A program made the translations under genes and the position numbers. Shown here in pieces: positions 19,178-27,408 of a stretch of 35,391 nt of DNA (within the stretch, counting starts at the first letter, position 1; every line of letters starts with the position of its first letter). The stretch lies in contig CP070670.1 in assembly GCA_020351855.1 (NCBI GenBank), positions 2,274,792-2,310,182 of the forward strand, read 5' to 3'. The notes beneath the pieces were generated by a model. That model did not search any database. It was not told the DNA's origin and saw nothing but the letters and a program-made list of their open reading frames with translations. The stretch is from Gemmatimonadota bacterium. GTDB taxonomy: Bacteria; Gemmatimonadota; Gemmatimonadetes; Palauibacterales; Palauibacteraceae.

Positions 19178-19305
19178 CCCGTGGGTTTGCACCACGTTCC
19201 CGATAGAGGAATTCCCCACACCGCCCGTGCGTTTTCCTTACGACGCCATTCCACCGGCGCCCGACAGACGCCGCGCGAATCACCAACCACATTGTGCTCA
19301 CTAAC

Positions 19306-19321
19306 CCTTTCGCACGAAAGG
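19306..19321. promoter_or_regulatory. 16-bp dyad between the divergent kinase genes
   Basis: CCTTTCG-CA-CGAAAGG is perfectly symmetric apart from its central two bases. It lies in the 243-bp divergent region, about 129 bases from one start and 100 from the other. It could be the site of the response regulator or another factor controlling both directions. Nothing else stands out in this gap. Confidence 0.4.
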
Positions 19322-19420
19322 CGCCGCCTGGGCGGCCCGTTTCGGTCCACCGGGACCTCGACCCGAGGGGACCGGCCCGCGCCGCCTGCCCGTGCGGCGC
19401 GTCGGGGGCTCGTGGCGACG

Positions 19421-20605
19421 GTGAGCTCGGTCAGCGAACACCTCATTGCCCATGGCTCAGAAGCTCCGCCGAGACCCGCGCTCGCGCGCGAGAACGGTGT
19501 CCGCGGGCAAGCAACTGCGGAACCGCCACGCCGCGGTCCGGCGGACAAACTCCTGCGCGTGCCTCTGTTTTACAAGATCCTGATCGCGAACGCCCTCGTC
19601 CTGGGGCTCGCCGTGCTGATCGGCGGCCTGCTCATCGGCAGCGTCTGGAGCGCCCCGGCCGCGGGTCCGGCCCTCCGGTGGACCGCGATCCTCGGCAGCT
19701 CGGCCATTCTCGTGGGAGCGGCGTGCAGTGCCTTCCTGACACGTCTGGCGCTGGCCCCCCTGCACGAGCTCGAGACGACGGCCAAGCGCGTGGAGGAGGG
19801 CGATCTCCGCACCAGGGCAGCCATGTCGCCCCTGGCCGATGCGGATATGCGCCGGCTTGCCGCCGTCTTCAACCGCATGCTGGACCGCATGGAGTGGTAC
19901 CGTCAGCGCCAGCGGGAGGTGACGATCCGCTCGCTCGAGGCGGAGGAGAATGCCCGCCGCTGGGTGGCGCGGAAGCTGTACGATGAGTGCGCGCAGTCGC
20001 TGGCCGCCGTTCTGCTGCAGCTTCGGGCAGCCGGTCTGCGCCTCGGCGAGGCGGAGGATGCCGAGTTCCAGCGTCTTCGGGTGGCGCTGCTCGAGGCGCT
20101 CGAGAGCGTCCGGCAGGTGGCCCGCGAACTGAGACCGCCGGAGCTGGACGAGATCGGTCTTGTCCCCGCCCTGGCGGCCCAGGTCCGCACGCTGTCCGCA
20201 CGTACGGGCATCGAGATCCGCCTCGCCGCTGACCGCCTTGACGCCGACCTCACGGCGGAAGCCGAGCTGGCGCTCTACCGGATCGTGCACGAGGCGCTGG
20301 CCAACGCGGCGCGACATGCGGGAGCGGGAACGGTCAGCGTGCGCATCTCGCGCCATGACGGGCTCGTCATGGCCGAGATTCATGACGACGGGATGGGATT
20401 CGACGTCGACGACGAACTGGAGCGGGCTGGTCGCGGCCTCGGCCTCCTCGAGATGAGGGAGCGAGCCCTCAACGTGGGAGCGGACCTGTCGATCCGCAGT
20501 TCGCCCAGGCACGGAACCACCATCATCGTCCGGATGCCGGTGACCGTGGCAACCCGGCTAGAACCCGTCAGCGCCCCGGCCCGGACCCCGGAGCCAGTGA
20601 GTTGA
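19421..20605 (+). CDS. Membrane histidine-kinase-like protein lacking the phosphoacceptor histidine
   Basis: A 394-residue protein: a soluble N-terminus, two membrane helices (about 49-74 and 86-110), a HAMP domain (about 110-162), a HisKA_3-like dimerisation helix and a HATPase domain (N-box Y-R-I-V-H-E-A-L-A-N-A-A-R-H-A, G-boxes D-D-G-M-G-F and G-L-L-E-M-R-E-R). Where the family has E-L-H-D, this protein has R-K-L-Y187-D-E-C, so the phosphorylated histidine is replaced by tyrosine (TAC at 19979-19981). The ATP-binding part looks intact. It may act as a pseudokinase, a partner for the divergent PAS kinase, or a regulator of the adjacent response regulator. The start (GTG 19421) is uncertain; GTG 19412 is also possible. 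Confidence 0.85.
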   Translation: MSSVSEHLIAHGSEAPPRPALARENGVRGQATAEPPRRGPADKLLRVPLFYKILIANALVLGLAVLIGGLLIGSVWSAPAAGPALRWTAILGSSAILVGAACSAFLTRLALAPLHELETTAKRVEEGDLRTRAAMSPLADADMRRLAAVFNRMLDRMEWYRQRQREVTIRSLEAEENARRWVARKLYDECAQSLAAVLLQLRAAGLRLGEAEDAEFQRLRVALLEALESVRQVARELRPPELDEIGLVPALAAQVRTLSARTGIEIRLAADRLDADLTAEAELALYRIVHEALANAARHAGAGTVSVRISRHDGLVMAEIHDDGMGFDVDDELERAGRGLGLLEMRERALNVGADLSIRSSPRHGTTIIVRMPVTVATRLEPVSAPARTPEPVS

Positions 20606-20632
20606 GCCCCTCGAAGGCAGCGGATCACGAGG

Positions 20633-20815
20633 ATGGATAGACCAGGAACGGCGGGCCCGGTTATCCGGGATGAGCTGGACTGTCTGCAGCGCGAGCTCGA
20701 GGCGCTGCGCTCGCGCCTGGACGCTCTGGCTCGTCGAGTGGATGACCTCGAGGCCCGTGAGGACCTGCTGGAGATGCCCGAGGCTGGCGGAGACGAGCCG
20801 GTCTCCGATCTCTAG
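20633..20815 (+). CDS. Small coiled-coil protein
   Basis: A 60-residue acidic protein whose centre (about 12-47) is a heptad-type coiled coil (L-Q-R-E-L-E-A-L-R-S-R-L-D-A-L-A-R-R-V), with a short acidic tail (G-G-D-E-P-V-S-D-L). There is no signal or membrane segment. The ATG at 20633 is preceded by a weak purine stretch ending GAGG. It begins 27 bases after the kinase-like gene and ends 30 bases before the alcohol dehydrogenase, so it belongs to the same run. I do not recognise a family; a small oligomerising partner of a neighbouring protein is one possibility. Confidence 0.6.
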   Translation: MDRPGTAGPVIRDELDCLQRELEALRSRLDALARRVDDLEAREDLLEMPEAGGDEPVSDL

Positions 20816-20845
20816 AGGCTGCCCGTAGCGCGGAGCAAGGGCCGG

Positions 20846-21832
20846 ATGGACGCCATGGTCCTCAAGCGACAGGGACGGCCGCTCGAGCGCGTCCAGGTCC
20901 ACCGGCCAGCCCCAGCCCCTGGCCAGCTCCTCGTCCGCGTGCTCGCCTGCGGGGTGTGCAGGACGGACCTCCACGTCGTCGATGGCGATCTCGCGGACCC
21001 GGCGCTCCCGCTGATACCCGGACACCAGATCGTCGGTGAGGTAGTCGAGATCGGACCTCGGGTCGAGGGGACGGTGCTCGGGAGCCGAGTGGGAATACCC
21101 TGGCTTGGCTGGACGTGCGGGAGCTGCCGCTTCTGCCGCGGTGGGCGCGAGAACCTGTGCGAGAGCGCCCGCTTCACAGGGTACCATATCGACGGCGGTT
21201 ACGCCGAGTATGCCGTCGCGGACTCCCGCTTCTGCTTTTCGATCCCGCCGGGCTACCCGGACCTCCAGGCCGCCCCGCTCCTCTGCGCAGGTTTGATCGG
21301 CTACCGATCCCTCGTGATGACCGGTGACGCCCGGCGTCTGGGGCTTTACGGCTTCGGCGCCGCGGCACACATCATCGCGCAGGTGGCGGTCAGCCAGGGG
21401 CGGCGCGTGTTCGCCTTCACGCGCGCGGGCGACGCAACCGGTCAGGAGTTCGCCCGGCGGCTCGGAGCCGAATGGGCCGGTTCCTCCGAGGACCTGCCGC
21501 CCGAGCCGTTGGATGCCGCCATCATCTTCGCGCCGCTAGGGTCGCTCGTTCCCCTGTCGCTTCGCGCCGTAGAGCGGGGAGGAACCGTGGTGTGCGCGGG
21601 TATACACATGAGCGATCTTCCGTCGTTCCCGTACGAGCTTCTGTGGGGCGAGCGGGTCATCCGGTCGGTCGCCAACCTCACGCGGCGGGATGGGCAGGAG
21701 TTCCTCCGGCTCGCTCCGCTTGCGGGGGTGCGCACCGAGGTTCAATCGTACTCCCTGGAAGAGGCGAACCGGGCGCTGGACGACCTTCGGTCGGGACGCG
21801 TGCGCGGCTCGGCCGTCCTGGCGATCGGCTAG
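20846..21832 (+). CDS. Zinc-dependent alcohol dehydrogenase (MDR family)
   Basis: A 328-residue medium-chain dehydrogenase. Catalytic zinc ligands are C38 (C-G-V-C-R-T-D-L-H), H60 (P-G-H-Q-I-V-G) and C147; the usual Glu after H60 is Gln. Structural zinc is held by C91, C94, C97 and C105. The cofactor fold starts at L-G-L-Y-G-F-G-A-A-A-H (166-175), where the variant glycine motif suggests an AdhA-like subgroup. It interconverts alcohols and aldehydes with NAD(P)H. The short length and missing segments relative to classic ADH match AdhA-type proteins often found beside universal stress and CBS genes. The start at 20846 has AAGGG upstream; the second ATG (20855) is an alternative. Confidence 0.9.
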   Translation: MDAMVLKRQGRPLERVQVHRPAPAPGQLLVRVLACGVCRTDLHVVDGDLADPALPLIPGHQIVGEVVEIGPRVEGTVLGSRVGIPWLGWTCGSCRFCRGGRENLCESARFTGYHIDGGYAEYAVADSRFCFSIPPGYPDLQAAPLLCAGLIGYRSLVMTGDARRLGLYGFGAAAHIIAQVAVSQGRRVFAFTRAGDATGQEFARRLGAEWAGSSEDLPPEPLDAAIIFAPLGSLVPLSLRAVERGGTVVCAGIHMSDLPSFPYELLWGERVIRSVANLTRRDGQEFLRLAPLAGVRTEVQSYSLEEANRALDDLRSGRVRGSAVLAIG

Positions 21833-21898
21833 ACAGGCTCGCCGGAGGAGGAGCCTCGGGAAGCCGCCGCGCAGCGGTCGCCGAGGAGGCAGGAGAGC

Positions 21899-22453
21899 AT
21901 GGTCAGGCTGCACGACATCATGTCGGTCCGGATCAAGACACTCACGCCCAACATGACCCTTCGGGATGCCGCCGAGTTCCTGGCCTCCGAACACATCGGC
22001 GGTGCGCCCGTTCTATCGGGCGACAGGGTCGTCGGCGTCGTGTCGGCTACGGATCTCCTGGACTTCGTGTCCTCGAACCCGGGCCCTCCCACGCCGCACG
22101 ACGAGCAGACCGAGTGGACAGAACCCGAGGAGGACGAGAACTGGTCGAGGGAGGAGGAGGCGAGCGCCACCTACTTCGAGGAGTACTGGGCCGACGCCGG
22201 CGCCCAGGTCGACGAGCGGTTCCGGCAGACGAACCGGCCGGAGTGGGACGTTCTCGAGGAGCACGTCGTATCGGAGATCATGACCCGGCGCCTCTGCGAG
22301 CTTCCGCCCGAGACCGACGTGCAGACGGCGGCGGAATTCATGCTCAAGTCGGCCATCCATCGGGTGCTCGTGACCAAGGACACCCGGCTCGTAGGTGTCG
22401 TCTCGAGTACCGATGTCGTGAAGGCTGTGGCCCGCTACGGTTTGGGAGGCTGA
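21899..22453 (+). CDS. CBS-pair domain protein
   Basis: A 184-residue cytoplasmic protein with two CBS motifs (about 1-58 and 120-180), each with the expected pattern: M-S-V-R-I-K-T-L-T-P ... G-A-P-V-L ... V-V-G-V-V-S-A-T-D-L and I-M-T-R-R-L-C-E-L-P ... H-R-V-L-V ... L-V-G-V-V-S-S-T-D-V. CBS pairs bind adenosine nucleotides such as AMP or ATP and signal energy state. An unusual acidic, aromatic insert of about 60 residues (E-P-E-E-D-E-N-W, Y-F-E-E-Y-W) separates the motifs. GGCAGGAG lies just upstream of the ATG. The next gene starts three bases after its stop, so they are one operon. Confidence 0.92.
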   Translation: MVRLHDIMSVRIKTLTPNMTLRDAAEFLASEHIGGAPVLSGDRVVGVVSATDLLDFVSSNPGPPTPHDEQTEWTEPEEDENWSREEEASATYFEEYWADAGAQVDERFRQTNRPEWDVLEEHVVSEIMTRRLCELPPETDVQTAAEFMLKSAIHRVLVTKDTRLVGVVSSTDVVKAVARYGLGG

Positions 22454-22456
22454 CCG

Positions 22457-22789
22457 ATGTACCGCGACATCCCCAGAGAGCTATGGGCAAACGTCCTCGA
22501 GGCCTTCACGGAACGGAACGCGCAGCGGCCGACCCTGATCCAGATCGACAGCCCCGAGTTCGGAGCGCAGGAGCAGGAGCGCGGCTTTCCGCTTCGCGGC
22601 ATCGCGTACGACCGCCGGGACGACCGGATCTCGATCATGCTGGGCGAGCTGGAAGGGGCAGAACCGCACCTGACCCACTCGATCTCCGACATCGAGAGCC
22701 TGTCGATCGGCTCCGGAGGGGCGGGAGAGGGCCGCGAGGTGATCCGGATCGCGCACGACGACAGCCAGACCTTCGTCTGGGTGAAGTAG
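22457..22789 (+). CDS. DUF5335-like small protein
   Basis: A 110-residue soluble protein resembling DUF5335 in length and pattern: an N-terminal helix (R-E-L-W-A-N-V-L-E-A-F), a central P-L-R-G-I-A-Y-D-R-R-D-D and a following L-T-H-S-I-S-D-I-E. The function of this family is unknown to me. It starts three bases after the CBS gene and is the last gene of the plus-strand run, ending nine bases before the convergent P-loop gene. The association with CBS, alcohol dehydrogenase and a sensor protein suggests a stress or energy-state role, by context only. Confidence 0.7.
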   Translation: MYRDIPRELWANVLEAFTERNAQRPTLIQIDSPEFGAQEQERGFPLRGIAYDRRDDRISIMLGELEGAEPHLTHSISDIESLSIGSGGAGEGREVIRIAHDDSQTFVWVK

Positions 22790-22798
22790 GGGCACCCT

Positions 22799-23821
22799 TC
22801 AAGACAGGACGTCCGCCATCTTCCGCTCGATCAGGCTTCGCAGGGCGGGACGGGTCGCCCTGTCGAGCACGTTGACCGCCGGCACCCCTGCCAGCTTCTC
22901 GACCAGCCTCACCCCGGCCTCGGTGTTCGATGCGGGGCCGGTGACGAAGTCCGGCGTCGTCCCGTAGGCGTTCATCACGCCGACCACGGAGTAGGGATCG
23001 GACGCGCACAGCACCATGAGCCGGGCGTTTCCGCGCAGCGTCTCCAAGGCCAGAGCTCCGTTATAGGGCTCGAGGGGCGATGCGCCGAGCTCGATCACCG
23101 CCACGTCGGCCTCCAGCGCCGCCATCCGCGACAGGAGATTCGTCAGGCGGGATTGGAACAGGTCCTCCGGGCAGACGGTGGACGGCAGTCCGGCATCGAC
23201 GAAGTCGAAGATGAAGTCGGCACCCGCATCCTTCATGCTGAGAGCGTCGCGGTAGCGCGCCGCGCCGGCCAGCTTGGCTCCGATCACCCGAAGGGGGGCG
23301 ATGAGCTTGAGCTGGCGGATGAGGATGCGGGCCGTCGTCGTCTTTCCCGCCGACATCGACGTACCGACGATAAGCAGCACGGGCAGATTGAAATCCCTCG
23401 TCTCCACCGGCGGCACGAAGTCGTGCATGGTGACCTTCCGGTCACCTCGGCTCACGTGGCCGCGGTAGGAGAGCCGGATCAGCGGTGACAGGAGAAGCGA
23501 GCGTGAGATCTCGCGCCCGATCAACCCGCCGCCGGAAAGGATCTCGCACCGCCCATCCTCCCCGATGCGGCTCCAGTCCCCGGTGGCCTCGAGGGTGGCC
23601 TCGCGGCGCCCGAACGCGCCGATCAGCAAGTCGCCCTCGGTAACGTCGATCACCCGGCCCGTGCACAGCTCGATCAGCCGCCGGCTCGCCGTCTCCATCA
23701 CCTCGGCGAGCACGTAGTCCCCCATCTCCCAGCTCGCGCGATCCAGCGTGCGGATCGAGAACGGCACCTCCTCCAGGTCGGCGATCCGCGCTACCGACGT
23801 GAAGAACAACCTCTCCCTCAC
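22799..23821 (-). CDS. P-loop NTPase of unknown function
   Basis: A 340-residue protein. The N-terminal 140 residues form an unassigned beta-rich part; a nucleotide-binding domain then begins with N-L-P-V-L-L-I-V-G-T-S-M-S-A-G-K-T-T-T (P-loop 153-161). The domain recalls MobB/CobQ-like or DUF1611 C-terminal NTPases (V-A-V-I-E-L-G-A-S as a Walker B-like strand), but I cannot place it firmly. The GTG start at 23821 overlaps the M20 peptidase stop as GTGA, so the two are translationally coupled and probably work on the same metabolite. In DUF1611 systems the partners are amino-acid epimerases, so an amino-acid-derivative substrate is a reasonable guess. Confidence 0.65.
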   Translation of the reverse strand: MRERLFFTSVARIADLEEVPFSIRTLDRASWEMGDYVLAEVMETASRRLIELCTGRVIDVTEGDLLIGAFGRREATLEATGDWSRIGEDGRCEILSGGGLIGREISRSLLLSPLIRLSYRGHVSRGDRKVTMHDFVPPVETRDFNLPVLLIVGTSMSAGKTTTARILIRQLKLIAPLRVIGAKLAGAARYRDALSMKDAGADFIFDFVDAGLPSTVCPEDLFQSRLTNLLSRMAALEADVAVIELGASPLEPYNGALALETLRGNARLMVLCASDPYSVVGVMNAYGTTPDFVTGPASNTEAGVRLVEKLAGVPAVNVLDRATRPALRSLIERKMADVLS

Positions 23822-25026
23822 GACGGTCCCCCGGTCTGGCTCGATGCCGTACGGCCCTGCACGAACCGCTCGAGATCGACCGGCAGCAGGAGAACCATGG
23901 CCAGCAGGGCCGTCCGCTCGACCAGGCCATCGATCGAGATGAACTCGTGCGCGGCGTGAGCTCCGTCGCCGATCGGTCCGAGGCCATCCAGCGTCGGGGC
24001 GTGCAGGCTGGCCGTGTTGCCGTCCGACATCCCCCCCACCGCCGTCTCGTGCAACGTCAGCCCAAGCTCCGTGCCCGCGAGGCGGGCGGCTTCCCACAGG
24101 GTGCGGCTGGCCGCCGTGCGCTCCATCGGGGGACGGCCGATGCGCCCCGTCACCTCGAGCCGGGATCCGGGCGTCACCGGCCGGATCGTCCCGATCGCGT
24201 ACTCGATCCTCGCCGCGTCCCGCGCCGAGGGTACGCGCACGTCCACCACCGCGCGGGCCCGTGCCGCGACGACGTTGGGGCGATATCCGCCCTCGATCAC
24301 CCCGACGTTCACGGTGACGCCGCGTTCGGGATCGTTCAGGGCATGAAGCTTCTGGATCACGTGGGAAAGCTCCAGAATGGCGCTCGTTCCGGCCTCCGGG
24401 TCGAGTCCGGCGTGCGCGCTCTTCCCGATCACCACGACCTCGAACCGGCCGCCACCCTTCCGGGCCGTCTTGAGCCGGCCGTCCGGCCCGAAGGCAGGCT
24501 CCAGCACGAGCGCCCTGGAGGCCCTGCGGGCCAGCATCTCGATGTACCGGCTGGACTCCCTGCTGCCCATCTCCTCGTCGGAGTTCACCAGGGCCACGGG
24601 CCGGACATCGGGCTCGAGCTCAAGCTCCGAGAGGGCACGCAGCGCGAACACGAGCTGCGCGAGACCGCCCTTCATGTCGAACACGCCCGGACCGCGGATC
24701 AACTCCGCCGTTGCCTCGACCGGCATCTCCTGCAGCGTCCCGGTGGGCCAGACCGTGTCGCAGTGCCCCAACAGGAGCTGGAAGGGCCCGCCCCGCTGCT
24801 CGCCCGGCCGGGCGAGCAGCATCCCGCCGGAAAGGCGTCCGCGCTGGCAACGCACCCTGAGACCGACTCGCTCCAGCTCCGTCTGCAGAAGCGCCAGCAC
24901 GGCGCGCTGCGCCCCGGGCTCGGCCGTGGGGGATTCGGCGCTGGCCAGACGACACACGTATTCGACGAGCTCCTGGCGATGTGCCCGTGCCCAATCCAGC
25001 AGCTGCCGGGCGCGCGCGCCGACCAT
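23818..25026 (-). CDS. M20 family metallopeptidase, carboxypeptidase G2-like
   Basis: A 402-residue di-zinc exopeptidase. Metal ligands and catalytic residues are visible: H88 and D90 in L-G-H-C-D-T-V, D117 in F-D-M-K-G-G, the catalytic pair E151-E152 in N-S-D-E-E-M-G-S, E176 in L-E-P-A-F and a late histidine in H-A-A-H-E-F. The dimerisation domain lies between about 190 and 300 (G-K-S-A-H-A-G). Length and motifs fit the CPG2 branch that removes C-terminal glutamate or deacylates amino acids. There is no signal peptide, so it is cytoplasmic. The start at 25026 lies eight bases before the flavin reductase stop on the same strand. Confidence 0.9.
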   Translation of the reverse strand: MVGARARQLLDWARAHRQELVEYVCRLASAESPTAEPGAQRAVLALLQTELERVGLRVRCQRGRLSGGMLLARPGEQRGGPFQLLLGHCDTVWPTGTLQEMPVEATAELIRGPGVFDMKGGLAQLVFALRALSELELEPDVRPVALVNSDEEMGSRESSRYIEMLARRASRALVLEPAFGPDGRLKTARKGGGRFEVVVIGKSAHAGLDPEAGTSAILELSHVIQKLHALNDPERGVTVNVGVIEGGYRPNVVAARARAVVDVRVPSARDAARIEYAIGTIRPVTPGSRLEVTGRIGRPPMERTAASRTLWEAARLAGTELGLTLHETAVGGMSDGNTASLHAPTLDGLGPIGDGAHAAHEFISIDGLVERTALLAMVLLLPVDLERFVQGRTASSQTGGPS

Positions 25027-25033
25027 GCCAGCG

Positions 25034-25642
25034 CTAGCGCTTGAAGTCCGCCGGGAAGGGGAAGGCGAAGCTCTCCCTCACGGTCGCGTAACGACCCGGA
25101 CTCAGGTAGGCCAGGAGGGGCGACTCGTAGATCAGGTCCTGTTCGTCCCGCTCGTCGGACCGTAGCGCATCAGGCTGGACGTGAGCGGCAATCACGCGCC
25201 CCACGATCAGGCTGTTCAGGCTGAACCCATCCAGGACCCGGTCCAGCCGACACTCGAGGAAGAGGTAGCCGTCCTGAAGGAACACCCCATCGATCTCCGT
25301 GGCCGGGAAGGTTGGCATTACGGACAGCATGGGCTTCGGCTCGTCGAGGTCCTCCCGCGGCTCCGCCGTCAGGCTGGCCAGCACGACCTGCGTCGGACGC
25401 GGGTAGGTGACGGTGAACTCGCCGGTTGTCAGGACACTGCGGTAGGTCTCGTGGCGCGGCGTGCAGACGAAGGCGAAGTAGTTGTCCCAGCCGAGCGGAA
25501 ACGCCATGTGCTTGGGAGCCAGGTTGTACCGGTCCTCCTCCCGGGTCCCCACCACGACCAGCGGGGCCACGGTGAAGAACCGATCCCAGATGGGACGGCC
25601 GGTATCGAGCGTGACCAGGTCCGGTGAATCCGTGCCGTCCAT
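25034..25642 (-). CDS. Flavin reductase-like (FMN-binding split barrel) protein
   Basis: A 202-residue protein of the flavin reductase-like fold. The segment V-A-P-L-V-V-V-G-T near residue 23, the N-Y-F-A-F-V-C-T-P-R region near 54 and E-F-T-V-T-Y-P near 75 fit the FMN-binding barrel, and the later L-F-L-E-C-R-L and V-I-A-A-H-V-Q match strand positions conserved in the family. Such proteins bind FMN and reduce it with NAD(P)H, or act as oxidoreductase components. The ATG at 25642 has GGAGGGTGAG upstream. It heads a minus-strand run with the M20 peptidase and the P-loop protein. Confidence 0.8.
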   Translation of the reverse strand: MDGTDSPDLVTLDTGRPIWDRFFTVAPLVVVGTREEDRYNLAPKHMAFPLGWDNYFAFVCTPRHETYRSVLTTGEFTVTYPRPTQVVLASLTAEPREDLDEPKPMLSVMPTFPATEIDGVFLQDGYLFLECRLDRVLDGFSLNSLIVGRVIAAHVQPDALRSDERDEQDLIYESPLLAYLSPGRYATVRESFAFPFPADFKR

Positions 25643-25777
25643 CTCTCACCCTCCGTGCGGCAGGCCGGGTTCGTCCACCGATCGGGATGCATCACTTCAT
25701 GGCCAAGGTCTTTCCCTGGCGACGGCCGTGGCCAGTCCGGCAACGGCCGACGAGCGGGTAGGGAGATCGCCGCGGCC

Positions 25778-25800
25778 GGCGTGGGGAACCTCCCCACGCC
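25778..25800 (-). terminator. 10-bp GC hairpin downstream of the SLC13 gene
   Basis: GGCGTGGGGA and TCCCCACGCC form a perfect 10-bp stem with a 3-nt loop, 70 bases after the SLC13 stop. A smaller 6-bp hairpin (TTGCCT/AGGCAA, 25837-25855) lies between. There is no T tract. It probably separates the oxidase/SLC13 transcript from the flavin reductase run. Confidence 0.45.
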
Positions 25801-25869
25801 GTTGGGCAGCCGACGCCCCCACCCGCGCTTCGGGCGTTGCCTGCCTGCAAGGCAATGCCGTACTGACGA

Positions 25870-27399
25870 TTACGTGCCGAAGACCACCGACGCCAGAGCG
25901 TAGGCCGTCACCGTGATCAGCCCGATGAAGACGAGGTTGAGGACGATGCCCGCACGCGCCATCTGAGGGATCGTCACGGCACCGCTCCCGTAAACCACGA
26001 TGTTCGGACCCGTTGCAACCGGAAGCATGAAGGCGCAGGTGGCGGCCAGCGCCGCGGGCACGGTCAGCAGGAGCGGGTTCTCGCCGATGCCCACGGCGAC
26101 GGATCCCACTAGCGGCAGGAACGCCGCCGCGGTCGCCGTGTTGCTCGTGAGCTCGGTCAGGAAGATCATCACCGCCGTGACGGCGAGCACCACGAGGATC
26201 GGCGGCCAGGCCGCAAGCCCGTCCAGCGCGGAGCCGATCCAGACGGTCAGACCGGTGCGTTGAAACGACGACGCGAGGCTCAACCCTCCGCCAAACAGGA
26301 GGAGCGCGCCCCACGGTAGCTCGCGCGCCTTATCCCAGCTGAGCAGCATCCTCCCCTTTCCTTCTCCCGAGGGGAGTGCGAAGAGCATCAGGCCTGCGCC
26401 CACGGCGATTCCGGCATCGGAGAGCCCGGGGACGACGGCCGTCAGAAGCGGTCGTCCGATCCACAGCAGGGCGGCGAGGCCGAAGACGACCGAGACCCGT
26501 CGCTCGGGCGCCGACATCGGGCCCAGCTGCGCGAGCTGCCCTCGGATGAACTCACGACCTCCGGGGATGCGGAGCGCCCCGGTCGGAAAAACCCATCGCG
26601 TAAGAACCAGGTAAGCCAGGGCCACGCCCACCACGACAACCGGCAGGGCCAGCAGCATCCACTGCGCGAAGGCGACGTCGATGCCGTAGTTCTCCCGCAG
26701 GAACCCGACGGCGAATGCATTCGGCGGCGTCCCGACGATCGTCGCCAACCCGCCGATGCTGCACGCGTAGGCAATGCCGAGCATCAGCGAGGTGGCGAAG
26801 TTGGCCGCCTCTACATCGGTGGCCGGCTCGCCGTCACTGCCTCCACCGGCGTTCCTTCCCGCCACCTCGCGTCCATGCCTGGTATCACGGCGGGAGAACT
26901 CGAGGACGGAGACGCCGATCGGCAGCATCATCATCGCGGTCGCCGTGTTGCTCACCCACATGCTGAGGAACGCCGCTGCGATCATGAAGCCCGCGATCAC
27001 GGCCGGCGGCCGGTGGCCCAGCGCCCCGATCGTGCGGAGCGCGATGCGTCGTGGCAGTCCCCACCGCTCCATGCCCAGCGCCAGCAGGAAGCCGCCCAGC
27101 AGGAGAAAGATGATGGGGTTGGCGTAAGGCACTGCGGCCTGCTCGATCGCGCCCACGCCGAGCAGCGGGAAGAGGGCGAGCGGCAGGAGCGATGTCGCCG
27201 GGATCGGAATCGCCTCCGTCACCCACCAGATCGCCATGAGCAGGGCGACGGCAGCCGTGCGCCACCCCTCGACCGGCAGGCCCGCCGGGACCGGCGCGAG
27301 CAGGAGCGCCAGGCAGGCGACCAGACCGACGGGCAGGCCGATCCTCTGCCGGCTCCCTCGCCGGCCGGGCTCCGGAACGGAGAAGCCGCCGAAGCTCAA
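25870..27399 (-). CDS. SLC13/DASS family sodium:anion symporter
   Basis: A 509-residue carrier with about 11-12 helices. The two SNT substrate/sodium motifs of the divalent anion:sodium symporter family are present at S150-N-T-A-T and S419-N-T-A-T, each followed by a hydrophobic L-P segment, and P-V-A-T-G-P-N-I occurs near residue 460. It imports dicarboxylates (succinate, malate, citrate) or sulfate with Na+; the substrate cannot be fixed. A hydrophilic Gly/Asp-rich loop (about 172-195) is longer than usual. The TTG start at 27399 lies nine bases after the oxidase subunit I stop, so it is the distal gene of that operon. Confidence 0.88.
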   Translation of the reverse strand: MSFGGFSVPEPGRRGSRQRIGLPVGLVACLALLLAPVPAGLPVEGWRTAAVALLMAIWWVTEAIPIPATSLLPLALFPLLGVGAIEQAAVPYANPIIFLLLGGFLLALGMERWGLPRRIALRTIGALGHRPPAVIAGFMIAAAFLSMWVSNTATAMMMLPIGVSVLEFSRRDTRHGREVAGRNAGGGSDGEPATDVEAANFATSLMLGIAYACSIGGLATIVGTPPNAFAVGFLRENYGIDVAFAQWMLLALPVVVVGVALAYLVLTRWVFPTGALRIPGGREFIRGQLAQLGPMSAPERRVSVVFGLAALLWIGRPLLTAVVPGLSDAGIAVGAGLMLFALPSGEGKGRMLLSWDKARELPWGALLLFGGGLSLASSFQRTGLTVWIGSALDGLAAWPPILVVLAVTAVMIFLTELTSNTATAAAFLPLVGSVAVGIGENPLLLTVPAALAATCAFMLPVATGPNIVVYGSGAVTIPQMARAGIVLNLVFIGLITVTAYALASVVFGT

Positions 27400-27408
27400 G
27401 GCGGCCCG

